Positions 9,308 to 19,739 are shown, numbered from the stretch's first letter. The stretch: 57,819 nucleotides of DNA from Pseudomonadota bacterium (GCA_018242205.1 JAFECJ010000027.1:1-57819); one strand, 5' to 3'. Notes: generated by a model not told the origin, from the sequence alone. Numbers and translations are program-made.

Positions 9308-9697
9308 ATGGCCCGTGTCACCGTAGAAGACTGCATCGACAAGGTAGAAAACCGTTTCGACCTCGTGCTTTTGGCGAGCCACCGCGCCCGCATGATTTCC
9401 TCGGGGTCGCAGATTACCGTCGATCGCGACAACGATAAGAACCCCGTGGTTTCGTTGCGCGAGATCGCGGAAACCACCGTTTCGCCGGGCGATCTGAAGG
9501 AAGACCTGATCCACTCCCTGCAGAAGTATGTCGAGGTCGACGAGCCGGAGCCCGAAGCGCCGCTGATCGGCGCTAGCGGCGTTGATGCTGACGATGCCGA
9601 TGTCGTCGTGCCGGATCGCATGACCGAGGAAGAGCTGCTCAAGGGCCTCGAGGGCCTGGCGCCGCCGGAAGAGGTTCCGGAAGACGAGGGCGAGTGA
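9308..9697 (+). CDS. rpoZ: RNA polymerase omega subunit
   Basis: 129 residues. Omega binds beta-prime and helps assemble RNA polymerase; in proteobacteria it also forms part of one ppGpp site, which suits its place next to the rel gene. The N-terminus [20 protein letters not shown] and [14 protein letters not shown] are characteristic. The C-terminal half is an acidic Glu/Asp/Pro-rich tail, usual in this order. GAGGAG precedes ATG 9308. A perfect terminator follows, so it is probably monocistronic. Confidence 0.96.
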   Translation: MARVTVEDCIDKVENRFDLVLLASHRARMISSGSQITVDRDNDKNPVVSLREIAETTVSPGDLKEDLIHSLQKYVEVDEPEPEAPLIGASGVDADDADVVVPDRMTEEELLKGLEGLAPPEEVPEDEGE

Positions 9698-9723
9698 GCC
9701 TCGCATTCGCATAAAATTGACGT

Positions 9724-9750
9724 AAAGGCCCGGCTCGCGCCGGGCCTTTT
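9724..9750 (+). terminator. Rho-independent terminator of rpoZ
   Basis: A perfect 11-bp stem AAAGGCCCGGC (9724-9734) pairs with 9739-9749 around a TCGC loop, and the 3' arm ends in TTTT. It starts 27 bp after the rpoZ stop. Confidence 0.85.
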
Positions 9751-9867
9751 GCGTTGGCGCCTAGTGCTGCCCGCAATCGCCGGGCAAGCGCACGGATTTC
9801 GTTAAGCAAACCGCCGCCGCCCTTGCGAGGCCACAAGATTAACGTGATATCTATGACATGCTGACGC

Positions 9868-9930
9868 GGGACGGCGTTCCGGCGAATCGCCGTCCCCGTT
9901 TAGGCTATTGATCGAGCGTGATCTTTTTTG
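9868..9930. other. hairpin and degenerate palindromic-repeat remnant before rel
   Basis: GGGACGGCG (9868-9876) pairs perfectly with CGCCGTCCC (9888-9896). Just after it, TGATCGAGCGTGATC at about 9908-9922 is identical to the start of the repeat beginning near 38408, and the following T-run and GAATTC look like a decayed continuation. It could be part of the rel leader or a dead repeat copy. The rest of 9751-10012 shows nothing I can name. Confidence 0.35.
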
Positions 9931-10012
9931 AATTCAGGCGGCCGCCCGTCGGCAACATGCGCCAGGCCCGCCGGGGGCATTGGCGGTGCCCGCGGCGGCG
10001 TAGAGGCTTTCT

Positions 10013-12355
10013 GTGACGATGCGCACGCGCCCCGACCTTCCGCGCATGCAAAAGCAGGCTCCGACCCGGGCGCCGCTGCAGCCGCCGACGCCTGCCGCAG
10101 CGGCGGCGCCGGCCGCAGAAAAGGCAACTGCGGCCCGTAAGCCGCCGATGATGCGGCAATACGACCTGATCGAGCGGGTCCGCGCCTATAACCCGAACAC
10201 CAACGAGGCGCTGCTCAACCGCGCTTACGTCTATGCCATGAAGGCGCATGGCGATCAGCGCCGCGCCTCGGGCGACCCGTACTTCTCGCATCCGATCGAG
10301 GTCGCGGCGATCCTTACCGACCTCAAGCTCGACGACGCCACCATCGCCGCCGCGCTGCTGCACGACACCATCGAGGACACCGCGGCGACACGCGCCGAGA
10401 TCGATCAGTTGTTCGGCAAGGACATCGGCGCGCTGGTCGAGGGCCTCACCAAACTGAAGAAGCTCGACCTCGTCACCAAGGAGGCGAAGCAAGCCGAGAA
10501 CCTGCGCAAGCTTCTCTTGGCCATCGTCGACGATGTGCGTGTGCTCTTGGTCAAGCTCGCCGACCGCCTGCACAACATGCGCACGCTCGCCTACATGCCG
10601 CTCGCCTCGCGCCGGCGCACGGCGGAGGAGACGCTGGAAATCTATGCGCCGCTCGCAGGCCGCATGGGCATGCAGGAGATGCGCGAGGAACTCGACGACC
10701 TCGCGTTCCGCGAACTCTATCCGGAAGCCTATGAGGTGGTCACCGCGCGACTCGACGCACTGGCCGAGCGCAATGCGCATCTGATCGCCGAGATCGAACA
10801 GCAGCTCACCAAGAAGCTCGCCGATCGCGGCATCACGGCGGCCGTTTCGGGCCGGCGCAAGCGCGCTTATTCGGTCTGGCGCAAGATGGAGCGTAAGGGC
10901 GTCGGCTTCGAGCAGCTGTCGGATATCTTCGGCTTCCGCGTCATCGTCAACACCACTGCGGATTGCTATCAGGCGCTCGGCATCGTGCATACGACGTGGC
11001 CGATGGTGCCGACACGGTTCAAGGATTACATTTCGACGCCGAAGGCGAACGACTACCGTTCTATCCACACCACCGTGATCGGTCCGCGCAACCAGCGCGT
11101 CGAACTGCAGATTCGCTCGCTCGAGATGCACCAGATCGCCGAATTCGGTATCGCCGCGCATGCGTTGTACAAGGACGGCGTCGGCACGCCGACCGAACTG
11201 CTGTCGCGCGAGTCGAGCGCCTATGCCTGGCTCCGCCGCACCATCGAGGCTTTGGCCGAAGCCTCGAACCCGGAAGAATTCCTCGAACACACCAAACTGG
11301 AGCTGTTCCACGATCAGGTGTTCTGCTTCACGCCGAAGGGCAAGCTGATCGCGCTGCCGCGCAACGCGACGCCGATCGACTTCGCCTATGCGGTGCATAC
11401 CGACGTCGGCAACACCGCGGTGGGCTGCAAAATCAACGGCAAGATCGCGCCGCTGACATCCGAACTGATGAACGGCGACGAAGTCGAGGTGCTGACCTCC
11501 AAGGCGCAACTGTCGCCGCCGTCGGCGTGGGAAGCGATCGTCACCACCGGCAAGGCGCGCGCGGCGATCCGGCGCGCCACCCGTGTTGCCGTGCGCGAGC
11601 AATATGCCGGGCTGGGGCGCCGCATTGTCGAGCGTCTGTTCCAGCGCGCCAAGATCGCCTATTCCGACGAGAAACTCACCGGCGCGCTGCCGCGCTTGGC
11701 GCGCGCCTCGCTGGAAGACGTGATGGCCGCGGTCGGCCGCAGCGAATTGAAGGCCTCCGACGTCGCCCGCGCCATGTATCCCGATTACAAGGAGGAGCGC
11801 GCGGCGGCGAATGCGGCGCGGCCCAAGGCTGAAAGCAGCAGCGGCTGGTTTGGTTTGCGCAAGTTCAAATCCGTCAAGTTCAAGGTGCCGGACGCGACCG
11901 GTCCCGCCATCCCGATCCGCGGCATCAACGGCGATCTGCCGGTGCGTTTCGCGCCGGAAGGCGGCGCCGTGCCCGGTGACCGCATCGTCGGCATTCTGTC
12001 GCCGGGCGAGGGCATCACAATCTATCCGATCCAGTCGCCGCTGCTCGCCGAGTTCGAGGACAAGCCGGAGCGCTGGCTCGATGTCCGCTGGGATTCGGAG
12101 GAGGCGGTGCCGCGCCGCTATCCGGCGCGCATCACAGTTCAGTCGGCCAATGAGCCCGGCTCGCTGGCGCAGATCGCGCAGGTGATCGCCGAGCACGACG
12201 GCAATATCGACAATATCGCCATGACGCGCCGGGCGCCCGACTTTACCGATGTGATGATCGACCTCGAGGTGTATGATCTCAAGCACCTCAACGACATTCT
12301 GGCGCAGTTGCGCGTCAAGCCGATGGTCGCCAAGGCGGAGCGGGTCAATGGCTAA
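10013..12355 (+). CDS. rel: bifunctional (p)ppGpp synthetase/hydrolase
   Basis: 780 residues of a RelA/SpoT homologue that makes and degrades the alarmone (p)ppGpp. In order: an HD hydrolase domain with [10 protein letters not shown] and [10 protein letters not shown], a synthetase domain with [11 protein letters not shown] and VELQIRS, a TGS domain (about 410-470) and a C-terminal ACT domain ([20 protein letters not shown]). The intact HD motif argues for a bifunctional enzyme. GTG 10013 has GAGG six bases ahead and gives an Ala/Pro-rich extension of about 45 residues before [11 protein letters not shown], where homology begins; a start at 10148 is the alternative. It overlaps pdxJ by eight bases. 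Confidence 0.95.
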   Translation: MTMRTRPDLPRMQKQAPTRAPLQPPTPAAAAAPAAEKATAARKPPMMRQYDLIERVRAYNPNTNEALLNRAYVYAMKAHGDQRRASGDPYFSHPIEVAAILTDLKLDDATIAAALLHDTIEDTAATRAEIDQLFGKDIGALVEGLTKLKKLDLVTKEAKQAENLRKLLLAIVDDVRVLLVKLADRLHNMRTLAYMPLASRRRTAEETLEIYAPLAGRMGMQEMREELDDLAFRELYPEAYEVVTARLDALAERNAHLIAEIEQQLTKKLADRGITAAVSGRRKRAYSVWRKMERKGVGFEQLSDIFGFRVIVNTTADCYQALGIVHTTWPMVPTRFKDYISTPKANDYRSIHTTVIGPRNQRVELQIRSLEMHQIAEFGIAAHALYKDGVGTPTELLSRESSAYAWLRRTIEALAEASNPEEFLEHTKLELFHDQVFCFTPKGKLIALPRNATPIDFAYAVHTDVGNTAVGCKINGKIAPLTSELMNGDEVEVLTSKAQLSPPSAWEAIVTTGKARAAIRRATRVAVREQYAGLGRRIVERLFQRAKIAYSDEKLTGALPRLARASLEDVMAAVGRSELKASDVARAMYPDYKEERAAANAARPKAESSSGWFGLRKFKSVKFKVPDATGPAIPIRGINGDLPVRFAPEGGAVPGDRIVGILSPGEGITIYPIQSPLLAEFEDKPERWLDVRWDSEEAVPRRYPARITVQSANEPGSLAQIAQVIAEHDGNIDNIAMTRRAPDFTDVMIDLEVYDLKHLNDILAQLRVKPMVAKAERVNG

Positions 12356-13103
12356 AACCTTACGCCTCGGCGTCAACGTCGATCACGTCGCCACCATCCG
12401 CAATGCGCGCGGCGGCAGCCACCCCGATCCGGTGCGCGCCGCCAGGCTCGCCATCGCCGCAGGCTGCGACGGCATTACCGCGCATTTGCGCGAGGATCGT
12501 CGCCATATCCGCGACGACGACATGGCGCGGCTGAAGGCCGAAATCGACAAGCCGCTCAATTTCGAAATGGCGGCGACCGAGGAGATGGTCGCCATCGCGC
12601 TCAAGACCCAGCCGCACGCCTGCTGCCTGGTGCCGGAGAAGCGTGAGGAGCGCACCACCGAAGGCGGTCTCGACGTCGCTGGCCAGCAGGCGACATTGAA
12701 GCCGGTCATTCACACGCTCAAGCATGCCGGCATCCGCGTGTCGTTGTTCATCGGCGCCCAGCCGAAGCAGATCGAGGCGGCGGCCGCGCTCGGCGCGCCG
12801 GTGATCGAAATTCACACTGGCGCCTGGTGCGATGCCTTGGCCGAGCGCAACACGAACAAGGCCGAAGCCGAGTGGCGGTTGATCGTCGCCGGTGCCGAAT
12901 TGGCCGCCAGTCTCGGGCTCGAGGTCCATGCCGGTCATGGGCTCGATTATGCGACCGCGGAGGAGATCGCCGCGCTGCCGCAGGTCGTCGAGCTCAATAT
13001 CGGCCATTTCCTGATCGGCGAGTCGGTGTTCGAGGGGCTGGCCGAGACCGTGACCTTCATGCGGGCCGCCATGGACCGTGGCCGGGCCCGGGCGCGCGCC
13101 TGA
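12348..13103 (+). CDS. pdxJ: pyridoxine 5'-phosphate synthase
   Basis: 251 residues of TIM-barrel enzyme that condenses 3-amino-2-oxopropyl phosphate with deoxyxylulose 5-phosphate in the last ring-forming step of vitamin B6 synthesis. Diagnostic segments are [17 protein letters not shown] at the N-terminus, [22 protein letters not shown] and VHAGHGLDY near the C-terminus. The start ATG 12348 overlaps the end of rel, so translation is probably coupled. The same pairing is common in Hyphomicrobiales. Confidence 0.96.
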   Translation: MAKTLRLGVNVDHVATIRNARGGSHPDPVRAARLAIAAGCDGITAHLREDRRHIRDDDMARLKAEIDKPLNFEMAATEEMVAIALKTQPHACCLVPEKREERTTEGGLDVAGQQATLKPVIHTLKHAGIRVSLFIGAQPKQIEAAAALGAPVIEIHTGAWCDALAERNTNKAEAEWRLIVAGAELAASLGLEVHAGHGLDYATAEEIAALPQVVELNIGHFLIGESVFEGLAETVTFMRAAMDRGRARARA

Positions 13104-13123
13104 CGCCGCATGGACACCGCCCC

Positions 13124-13543
13124 ATGATCATCGGTCTCGGCTCCGACCTGTGCGATGCGCGCCGCATCGCCAAGACCATCGAGCGCCACGGCGAGCGCTT
13201 TCTCGGCCGCGTCTTCACGCCGACCGAGCGCGCCAAGGCCGATCGCCGCAAGAACCGCGCCGAGACCTACGCCAAACGGTTCGCCGCCAAGGAGGCCTGC
13301 GCCAAGGCGCTCGGCACGGGGCTCAGCCACGGCGTGTTCTGGCGCGACATGGGTGTGGTCAACCTGCCGGGCGGCAAGCCGACCCTGCGGCTGACGGGCG
13401 GTGCGCAGGTCAGACTGCAGTCGATGCTGCCTGCCGGCCATGAGGCCCGGATCGACCTGTCGATGACCGACGAGGGGCCCTTGGCGCAGGCCATCGTCAT
13501 CATCCATGCGGTTCCGGTGGTCACCGCCGGGGATGCGCGCTGA
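13124..13543 (+). CDS. acpS: holo-[acyl-carrier-protein] synthase
   Basis: 139 residues. Transfers 4'-phosphopantetheine from CoA to apo-ACP. The magnesium-binding Asp lies in GLGSDLCD at the N-terminus, and the second signature [15 protein letters not shown] is at about 51-65. It starts 20 bases after pdxJ and continues the rel-pdxJ-acpS-lepB-rnc-era run. Confidence 0.96.
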   Translation: MIIGLGSDLCDARRIAKTIERHGERFLGRVFTPTERAKADRRKNRAETYAKRFAAKEACAKALGTGLSHGVFWRDMGVVNLPGGKPTLRLTGGAQVRLQSMLPAGHEARIDLSMTDEGPLAQAIVIIHAVPVVTAGDAR

Positions 13544-13671
13544 GCGCGATAAGTCAAAGCACACCAAGGGGTTATACCCATCTCGCGGCGATCTTCGTTG
13601 CGCCGGTTACGCTGTGCCGCTACAAGATCGCCGGGGCGCTGACACGAGTTTCATCCAGGACGAAAGGCGCA

Positions 13672-14439
13672 ATGAGCGTGACATCCGACACCAAAAGGAA
13701 GGAAGGCGGCGTCGGCGAAACGATCCGCGTCATCATCCACGCGCTGATCATCGCGCTCGTCATCCGCACCTTCCTGTTCCAGCCCTTCAACATCCCGTCG
13801 GGTTCGATGAAGGAAACGCTGCTCATCGGCGATTACCTGTTCGTCTCGAAATATTCCTACGGCTACAGCCAGTACTCCTTGCCGTTGTCGCCGCCGATCT
13901 TCTCCGGACGCATTCCCGGCGGCTTGCTGCCGCAGCGCGGTGATGTCGTCGTTTTCCGACTGCCGCGCGATCCCTCGACCGATTACATCAAGCGCGTCAT
14001 CGGCCTGCCGGGCGACAAGATCCAGGTGACCGGCGGCCAGGTCTCGATCAACGGCGTAACGGTCAAGCGCGAGCGCGCGCCCGATTTCATCGAGACCGAG
14101 GAGTACGGCCACGACAAGCCGGTCAAGCGCTGGAAGGAGACGCTGCCGAACGGCGTGTCCTATTACACGCTCGATCTGGTCGATAACGGTTTCCTCGATA
14201 ACACCGACGTCTACACCGTGCCGCCCGGCCATTATTTCATGATGGGCGACAACCGCGACAACTCGACCGACAGCCGCGTGCCGGAAGACCGGCAGGGCGT
14301 CGGTTACGTGCCGCTCGAGAACATCGTCGGCAAGGCACAGCTTATCTTCTTCTCGGTCTATGAAGGCGAACACGCTTGGCAGTTCTGGCGCTGGCCGGTC
14401 GCGGTTCGCTGGAACCGGCTGTTTACGATTGTCAGATGA
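13672..14439 (+). CDS. lepB: signal peptidase I
   Basis: 255 residues. Removes signal peptides at the periplasmic face of the inner membrane. One N-terminal transmembrane segment (about 18-36) is followed by the catalytic Ser45 in IPSGSMKETL and the general-base Lys107 in DYIKRVIGLPGD. Box E is MGDNRDNSTDSR. An AAAGGC ribosome site precedes the start. Its TGA overlaps the rnc ATG, so the two are translationally coupled. Confidence 0.96.
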   Translation: MSVTSDTKRKEGGVGETIRVIIHALIIALVIRTFLFQPFNIPSGSMKETLLIGDYLFVSKYSYGYSQYSLPLSPPIFSGRIPGGLLPQRGDVVVFRLPRDPSTDYIKRVIGLPGDKIQVTGGQVSINGVTVKRERAPDFIETEEYGHDKPVKRWKETLPNGVSYYTLDLVDNGFLDNTDVYTVPPGHYFMMGDNRDNSTDSRVPEDRQGVGYVPLENIVGKAQLIFFSVYEGEHAWQFWRWPVAVRWNRLFTIVR

Positions 14440-15149
14440 GCCGCAAGGTCAAAGATTACTCGGCGCTCGAGCAGAGGATCGGTCACACCTTCGCCGACAA
14501 GACGCTGCTCGACCGCGCGCTGACGCACATTTCGGCGCTCTCGGGCGGGCCGCAGAACCGCGTCTCCAGTTATCAGCGGCTCGAATTTCTCGGCGATCAC
14601 GTGCTCGGGCTGGTGATCTCCGACATGCTGTATCGCACCTTCCCGAAGGCCAATGAGGGCGAACTGTCGAAGCGGCTCGCCGACCTGGTGCGCAAGGAGA
14701 CCTGCGCCGCGGTGGCCAAGGAGATGGATCTCGGGCCGGCCTTGCGGCTCGGCAATTCAGAGGCCCATGCCGGCGGCCGTCTGCGCGCCACGATCCTGGC
14801 CGACGCCTGCGAGGGGCTGGTCGGCGCCGTGTTCGTCGACGGCGGCTATGCCGCCGCCGAGGCGCTGATCGCGAAATTCTGGCAGGAACGGATGCTGAAA
14901 TCCGTGAAGCCGCTGCGCGACGCCAAGACCATGCTGCAGGAATGGGCGCAGGCGCGCGGCCTGCCGACGCCGGCCTACAAGGAGATCGGCCGCACCGGGC
15001 CGCATCACGATCCCGAATTCAAGGTCGCGGTCAGTCTGCCCGACCGGCCGCCCGCCGAGGGGCTCGGTGCTTCCAAACGCGCCGCCGAACAGGCCGCGGC
15101 GGCGGCGATGCTGACCAGCGTCGGCGTCAAGCTGGACAAGGTTTCATGA
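14436..15149 (+). CDS. rnc: ribonuclease III
   Basis: 237 residues. Cleaves double-stranded RNA, including rRNA precursors. The catalytic signature is RLEFLGDHVLGLVI, and the second acidic site lies in LADACEGLVGAVFVDGG. The C-terminal dsRNA-binding domain runs from about residue 160 (MLQEWAQARG) to the end. It overlaps lepB by four bases before it and era by four bases after it, so the three share translation coupling. Confidence 0.96.
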   Translation: MSRKVKDYSALEQRIGHTFADKTLLDRALTHISALSGGPQNRVSSYQRLEFLGDHVLGLVISDMLYRTFPKANEGELSKRLADLVRKETCAAVAKEMDLGPALRLGNSEAHAGGRLRATILADACEGLVGAVFVDGGYAAAEALIAKFWQERMLKSVKPLRDAKTMLQEWAQARGLPTPAYKEIGRTGPHHDPEFKVAVSLPDRPPAEGLGASKRAAEQAAAAAMLTSVGVKLDKVS

Positions 15150-16054
15150 CCGAACAAGAGAGCACGCGCTGCGGCTTCGTCGCGCTGATCGGCGCGCCGA
15201 ACGCCGGCAAATCGACGCTGCTCAATGCACTGGTCGGCTCCAAGGTGACGATCGTCTCGCACAAGGTGCAGACGACGCGGGCGCTGATCCGCGGCATCAC
15301 CATTCACGACAAGTCGCAGATTATCTTCGTCGATACGCCGGGCATTTTCGCGCCGAAGCGCCGCCTCGACCGCGCCATGGTGACGACGGCGTGGAGCGGC
15401 GCGCACGAGGCCGATCTCACCGCGGTGCTGATCGATGCGCGCAAGGGGCTCGACGAGGATAACGAAGCGATCCTCGATCAGCTCAAGGAGGTGAAAGGGC
15501 CGAAGATCCTGATCCTCAACAAGATCGACGTGGTACCGCGCGACAGTCTGTTGGGGCTGGCAAAGAACGCCAACGAGAAGGCCAAATTCGAGGCGACCTT
15601 CATGGTCTCGGCGCTGAAGAGTGATGGCGTCGTCGACCTGAAGACCTGGCTTGCCGGGCGCATGCCGGCGGGGCCGTGGCTTTATCCGGAGGACCAGATC
15701 GCCGATGCGCCGCTGCGGCAACTGGCGGCTGAGATCACGCGCGAAAAGCTGTTCGAGCGCCTGCACCAGGAACTGCCGTACCACTCGACGGTCGAGACCG
15801 AGCAGTGGAAGGAGTTGCGCGGCGGCGACGTTCGCATCGAGCAGACGATCTATGTCGAGCGCGAAAGCCAGCGCAAGATCGTCATTGGCAAGGGCGGCCA
15901 GACGCTGAAGGCCATCGGCGAGGCGGCGCGCAAGGAGATCGCCGAGATCGCCGATGCCAAGGTGCACCTGTTCCTGTTCGTCAAGGTCCGCGAGGGCTGG
16001 GGCGACGACCCGGAACGCTACCGCGCCATGGGGCTGGAGTTTCCGCGGGAGTGA
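15146..16054 (+). CDS. era: GTPase Era
   Basis: 302 residues of ribosome-assembly GTPase that binds the 3' end of 16S rRNA. G1 is GAPNAGKST, G3 is DTPGIF, G4 is NKID and G5 is SALKSDG. The C-terminal KH domain includes the segment IVIGKGGQTLKAIG. It starts inside the rnc stop codon. A palindromic repeat separates it from recO. Confidence 0.96.
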   Translation: MTEQESTRCGFVALIGAPNAGKSTLLNALVGSKVTIVSHKVQTTRALIRGITIHDKSQIIFVDTPGIFAPKRRLDRAMVTTAWSGAHEADLTAVLIDARKGLDEDNEAILDQLKEVKGPKILILNKIDVVPRDSLLGLAKNANEKAKFEATFMVSALKSDGVVDLKTWLAGRMPAGPWLYPEDQIADAPLRQLAAEITREKLFERLHQELPYHSTVETEQWKELRGGDVRIEQTIYVERESQRKIVIGKGGQTLKAIGEAARKEIAEIADAKVHLFLFVKVREGWGDDPERYRAMGLEFPRE

Positions 16055-16060
16055 CGGGTC

Positions 16061-16164
16061 GTCCCGCGAAAGCGGGGACCATATCCCCAACGCGCCGTGA
16101 TTTTCTCCGATTCCGGGAGTATGGAATCCGGGCTCGTTCGCTTCGTTCGCGCCCCGGAATGACA
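16061..16164. repeat. palindromic repeat cluster (family B)
   Basis: Two adjacent inverted repeats fill the era-recO gap. GTCCCGC-GAAA-GCGGGGAC is at 16061-16079. A longer element (about 16110-16164) contains GATTCC/GGAATC arms and CGTTCGCTTCGTTCGCG, and ends in CCCCGGAATGAC. The second is the same family as the elements at 53700 and 55034. Such repeats are known to be dispersed in Bradyrhizobium-like genomes. Confidence 0.75.
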
Positions 16165-16170
16165 AGCTAA

Positions 16171-16905
16171 ATGCAATGGACCGATGAAGGCATCGTGATT
16201 GGCGTGCGTCGGCACGGGGAGGCATCCGCCATCCTCGAGCTGATGACGCGCGGGCATGGCCGCCATCTCGGCATGGTCCGCGGCGGCTCCGGCTCGCGCA
16301 TGAAACCGGTGCTGCAGCCGGGCAATAGCGTGTCCGCGAATTGGCGGGCGCGACTCGAAGACCATCTCGGCAATTTCACCGTCGAGCCTTTAAAGCAGCG
16401 CGCCTCGGATTATTTCGGCTCGCCGCACGCGATCTACGGCGTGTCGCATCTCGCTGCCTTGATGCGGCTGCTGCCGGAGCGCGATCCGCACGAAGGTCTG
16501 TTCAACGAATTCGAGATGATCCTCGATCATCTCGAAGACGCCGGCTGGGCGGCGCCGCAGGTGGCGCGCTTCGAAATGCAATTGTTGTCCGAACTTGGCT
16601 TCGGCCTCGATCTGGAAGAATGCGCCGCCACCGGCGTTACCGAAGACCTGATCTACGTGTCGCCGAAGTCCGGCCGCGCCGTGTCGCGCGAGGCCGGCGC
16701 GCCTTATGCCGACCGCATGTTCAAGCTGCCGCCGTTCCTGATTGACGCGCGCGTGAGTCCCAACGGCAGCGATCTCGACGACGGTTTCAAGCTGACCGGT
16801 TTCTTCCTGGCTCGCCACGTGCTCGAACCGCGCGGCATGCAGCTCGCCGACGAGCGCATGCATTTTTTGGCGGCGCTGGCGCGGGCTTTGCCGAAGGTGG
16901 CTTAG
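16171..16905 (+). CDS. recO: DNA repair protein RecO
   Basis: 244 residues. RecO anneals single strands and loads RecA with RecR in the RecFOR pathway. The N-terminal OB domain begins [19 protein letters not shown], followed by a helical domain with [18 protein letters not shown], a signature of the family. It lacks the zinc-finger cysteines seen in some RecO proteins, retaining only the ECAATG cysteine, as expected in this order. The stop overlaps that of the convergent LysR gene by four bases. Confidence 0.94.
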   Translation: MQWTDEGIVIGVRRHGEASAILELMTRGHGRHLGMVRGGSGSRMKPVLQPGNSVSANWRARLEDHLGNFTVEPLKQRASDYFGSPHAIYGVSHLAALMRLLPERDPHEGLFNEFEMILDHLEDAGWAAPQVARFEMQLLSELGFGLDLEECAATGVTEDLIYVSPKSGRAVSREAGAPYADRMFKLPPFLIDARVSPNGSDLDDGFKLTGFFLARHVLEPRGMQLADERMHFLAALARALPKVA

Positions 16906-17840
16906 ACCTTCCGTTTTGTACGGCGTGCCTTGCCGGCGCGCGCCGTCCGCGATGCAAGGAAGACTTCTCTCACCCGGGTCCGCAACCAGCGCTGGGCGGG
17001 GTCCGCGTCCAGACGCGGGTGCCATAACATCGAGACTGTAATCTCATCGGTCGGGATGGGCAGCGAAAAGCCGAACATGCCGGTGCGCAGGTGCGATGTG
17101 TATTGTTCGGGAACGCTGGCAATCAGGTCGGTCTCCCGCGCGAGCGCAAGCGCTGTCGAAAAGGCGCCAACGATCGTCACGACCTGCCGCTCGAGGCCGT
17201 GCGCCTCTAAAGCCTCGTCGATCGGTCCGTGATCCAGCCCGCGCCGCGATACGACAATGTGCCGGCCGGCCGCGAAACGCTCGGGTGTGATCTTGCCACG
17301 GGCCAGCGCATGGCCCTTGCGCACGACGCCGATAAAGCGGTCCCGCGACAAGGCCTGCGTTCGTATTTCCGGGCCGGTCGTCGGGTCGATGACGCCGATT
17401 TCCAGATCGACCACCCCTTCGCGCAGAGGGGCGCTGTCTTTGTCCGGCTTCTGCATGAAACGCAGCCTTACGCCGGGCGCTTCCTTCTCGATACGCGCGA
17501 TGAGGGCCGGCCCTACATATTCGGCAAAACCATCAGTGGCGCGGATCGTGAAGATGCCGGCGAGTTTCCTGAGGTCGAGTGCCTCGACCGGACGAAGAAC
17601 GGCCTGACCATCCTGTACCAGCCCGGCAACGCGATCGCGCATGCCCAGCGCACGCGGCGTTGGAACGAGCCCGCGGCCGGCACGCACCAGGAGCGGGTCG
17701 CCGGTCGTCGCGCGCAAGCGCGCCAGTGCTCGGCTCATGGCCGAAGGGCTCAAGCGCAGGCGTTTGGCGGCGCGTGCCACGCTGCGCTCGGCGAGCAGCA
17801 CGTCGAGGGTAGCCAGCAGATTGAGGTCGGGCATCGGCAT
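16902..17840 (-). CDS. LysR-family transcriptional regulator
   Basis: 312 residues. An N-terminal winged helix-turn-helix (about 5-65, with [24 protein letters not shown]) is followed by a PBP2-like effector domain (about 95-300) and a basic C-terminus. It is divergent from the MFS gene at 17974, with 133 bp between them, the usual LysR-target arrangement. It is therefore likely to control that transporter. The effector is unknown. Confidence 0.9.
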   Translation of the reverse strand: MPMPDLNLLATLDVLLAERSVARAAKRLRLSPSAMSRALARLRATTGDPLLVRAGRGLVPTPRALGMRDRVAGLVQDGQAVLRPVEALDLRKLAGIFTIRATDGFAEYVGPALIARIEKEAPGVRLRFMQKPDKDSAPLREGVVDLEIGVIDPTTGPEIRTQALSRDRFIGVVRKGHALARGKITPERFAAGRHIVVSRRGLDHGPIDEALEAHGLERQVVTIVGAFSTALALARETDLIASVPEQYTSHLRTGMFGFSLPIPTDEITVSMLWHPRLDADPAQRWLRTRVREVFLASRTARAGKARRTKRKV

Positions 17841-17973
17841 GTGACCATCATAGGTCGGCCATATGAGGCGTCAAATGCACGAATACAGTGTGAATGATGC
17901 ACGTTCCGCCATATCAGAAATGGCGCTAGGTCTGCGGTGGCCGTTCGAGGGCCGCAAACAGACGGATTTCGCC
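17841..17973. promoter_or_regulatory. shared lysR/MFS promoter region
   Basis: This 133-bp divergent spacer contains a direct repeat ATGCAC at 17875-17880 and 17897-17902, exactly 22 bp apart (two helical turns). That spacing is compatible with a regulator binding one face of the DNA. No convincing T-N11-A LysR palindrome was found. Confidence 0.35.
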
Positions 17974-19407
17974 ATGAAGACAATCATTGCCGAGCAGGAT
18001 GGAGCATCGGCCGCCACGGTCACGCCGGCGCGGCCCATGCTGTGGACGTTGGTCAGCCTGTCGCTCTCCATGTTGCTGCCATCTCTCGGCACCAGCAGCG
18101 CCAATGTCGCCCTGCCGAATTTTGCCCAGGCCTTCGGCGCACCTTTCCAGGCGGTGCAGTGGATCGTCCTGGCCTATCTGCTCGCCATTACCACGTTGAT
18201 TGTCAGCGTCGGCCGGCTTGGCGACATGGCCGGCCGTCGGCGTCTTCTGCTGGTCGGGATTTCGCTGTTCACTTTGTCGTCGGCTGCGTGCGGTGCCGCG
18301 CCGTCGCTGTGGTTGCTGGTCGCGGCCCGGGCGATGCAGGGCGTGGGCGCGGCCATCATGATGGCGCTCACCATGGCCTTCGTGGGGGAGACCGTTCCGA
18401 AAGACAGGACAGGCAGCGCCATGGGGTTGCTCGGTACGATGTCGGCCGTTGGCACAGCGTTCGGTCCTTCATTGGGCGGCGTTCTGATCGCCGGCTTCGG
18501 TTGGCCCGCCATCTTTCTTGCCAACGTGCCGCTGGGCATTGTGACGTTCGTCCTCGCCCATCGCGTCTTGCCGGAAGATCGGCCGGCGCCGCGGGGCGGC
18601 GGTTTCGACGGGCTCGGGACGTTGCTGCTGGCATCGACTTTGGCCGCCTATGCCCTGGCGATGACGATCGGCCGAGGCCACTTCGCAACGATCAACGCCT
18701 TCTTGCTGCTGGCGTTCGTTTTCGGCATGGGCACCTTCGTGTTCGTGGAGGCGAGGGTGGCTTCGCCGCTCGTGCGGCCGGCCATGTTTCGCGATCCGAT
18801 GCTGGCGCGAAGCCTGGTCATGAATCTGCTGGTCTCGACCGTGATCATGACGACCTTTGTCGTCGGGCCGTTTTATCTGGCGCGCGGCCTCGGGCTCGAT
18901 CCGGCCGGCGTCGGCCTCGTGATGTCGATAGGCCCCTTCATCTCGGTGCTCAGTGGTTTCCCGGCCGGCCGCCTCGTCGATCGTTGGGGCGCGCGCGGGG
19001 TTGTTGTCGGCGGTCTGGCGGCGCTGGCGGCTGGTGCATTTGCGCTGGCTGTGTTGCCATTGATGTTCGGTCTTGCCGGCTATATCGCCGGAATAGCTAT
19101 CCTGACACCCGGATATCAGTTGTTCCAGGCGGCTAATAACACGACCGTCATGATGGACGTCCAGGCCGATCGGCGTGGTCTTGTCTCGGGCATGCTCAAC
19201 CTCTCGCGCAATCTCGGACTCGTGACCGGCGCATCGGTGATGGGCGCGGTGTTTGCCGTTTCGACAGCGGCTGCCGACATTGCGGCGGCGTCCCCGGGCG
19301 CTTTGGCTTCCGGTCTGCGGACCACTTTCGCCGTCGCGGGCGTGCTGATGGTCGTTGCGCTTGCGCTCGCCATTGCCGGCAGCGTGGTGACTCATCGTCA
19401 CAGGTAG
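17974..19407 (+). CDS. MFS drug transporter, DHA2 type
   Basis: 477 residues of inner-membrane proton-coupled exporter. Motif A (VGRLGDMAGRRRLL) follows TM2, and motif C-like glycine/proline sequence (GTAFGPSLGG) is in TM5. About 14 hydrophobic segments fit the DHA2/EmrB class. The start ATG 17974 follows a clear homology boundary, although the frame is open from 17863. The likely regulator is the divergent LysR gene, and a perfect terminator follows ten bases after the stop. Substrate unknown. Confidence 0.9.
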   Translation: MKTIIAEQDGASAATVTPARPMLWTLVSLSLSMLLPSLGTSSANVALPNFAQAFGAPFQAVQWIVLAYLLAITTLIVSVGRLGDMAGRRRLLLVGISLFTLSSAACGAAPSLWLLVAARAMQGVGAAIMMALTMAFVGETVPKDRTGSAMGLLGTMSAVGTAFGPSLGGVLIAGFGWPAIFLANVPLGIVTFVLAHRVLPEDRPAPRGGGFDGLGTLLLASTLAAYALAMTIGRGHFATINAFLLLAFVFGMGTFVFVEARVASPLVRPAMFRDPMLARSLVMNLLVSTVIMTTFVVGPFYLARGLGLDPAGVGLVMSIGPFISVLSGFPAGRLVDRWGARGVVVGGLAALAAGAFALAVLPLMFGLAGYIAGIAILTPGYQLFQAANNTTVMMDVQADRRGLVSGMLNLSRNLGLVTGASVMGAVFAVSTAAADIAAASPGALASGLRTTFAVAGVLMVVALALAIAGSVVTHRHR

Positions 19408-19416
19408 GAAGACGTC

Positions 19417-19447
19417 AAAAAGGCCGGGCATTGCCGCCCGGCCTTTT
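19417..19447 (+). terminator. Rho-independent terminator of the MFS gene
   Basis: A perfect 12-bp stem (19418-19429 with 19436-19447) closes a six-base loop and ends in TTTT. The A-run at its 5' side means it may also work on the minus strand for the small gene ending at 19468. Confidence 0.85.
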
Positions 19448-19467
19448 CGCGTCGTGTCGCGTGTCGG

Positions 19468-19698
19468 TTACCAGACGCGGCGGCAGACGCGGGTCCAGCG
19501 GCAGACGCGGCGGCCATACGGATTGATACGGCAAACGCGCACGGTACGGCAACGCACGGCGGTCTGTTCGACCAGCGAGGCCGAGATGCCGGCGGTGTTC
19601 AAGCTGGTGGCGCCGGTCGAGACCGGCGCGGCGGACGCCGCGGTAGCCGTCAAGCCGACACCCAGGGCGAATAGAGCCGTCAGCGCAAGCTTACGCAT
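19468..19698 (-). CDS. small secreted Cys/Arg-rich protein (paralogue 1)
   Basis: 76 residues. A signal peptide (about 1-23, ending ASAA) precedes a mature chain of about 53 residues. The mature C-terminus contains VRCRTVRVCRINPYGRRVCRWTR and ends CRRVW, with four cysteines and many arginines. GGAGG lies just before the ATG. No known domain was recognised. Its nearest relative is the next minus-strand gene at 19906, which shares the VRCRxVRVCR and PYGRR motifs, so the two are tandem duplicates. The function is unknown; a periplasmic or surface cationic protein is the most that can be inferred. Confidence 0.75.
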   Translation of the reverse strand: MRKLALTALFALGVGLTATAASAAPVSTGATSLNTAGISASLVEQTAVRCRTVRVCRINPYGRRVCRWTRVCRRVW

Positions 19699-19739
19699 TG
19701 ATATTTCCTCCGGTTGAAGTTTCAGGTGGACGAGACATT

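Noticed and set aside
9905..12376. An 823-codon minus-strand open frame
   Set aside because: It is antisense to rel and shows only shadow-frame composition; rel has intact catalytic motifs throughout.
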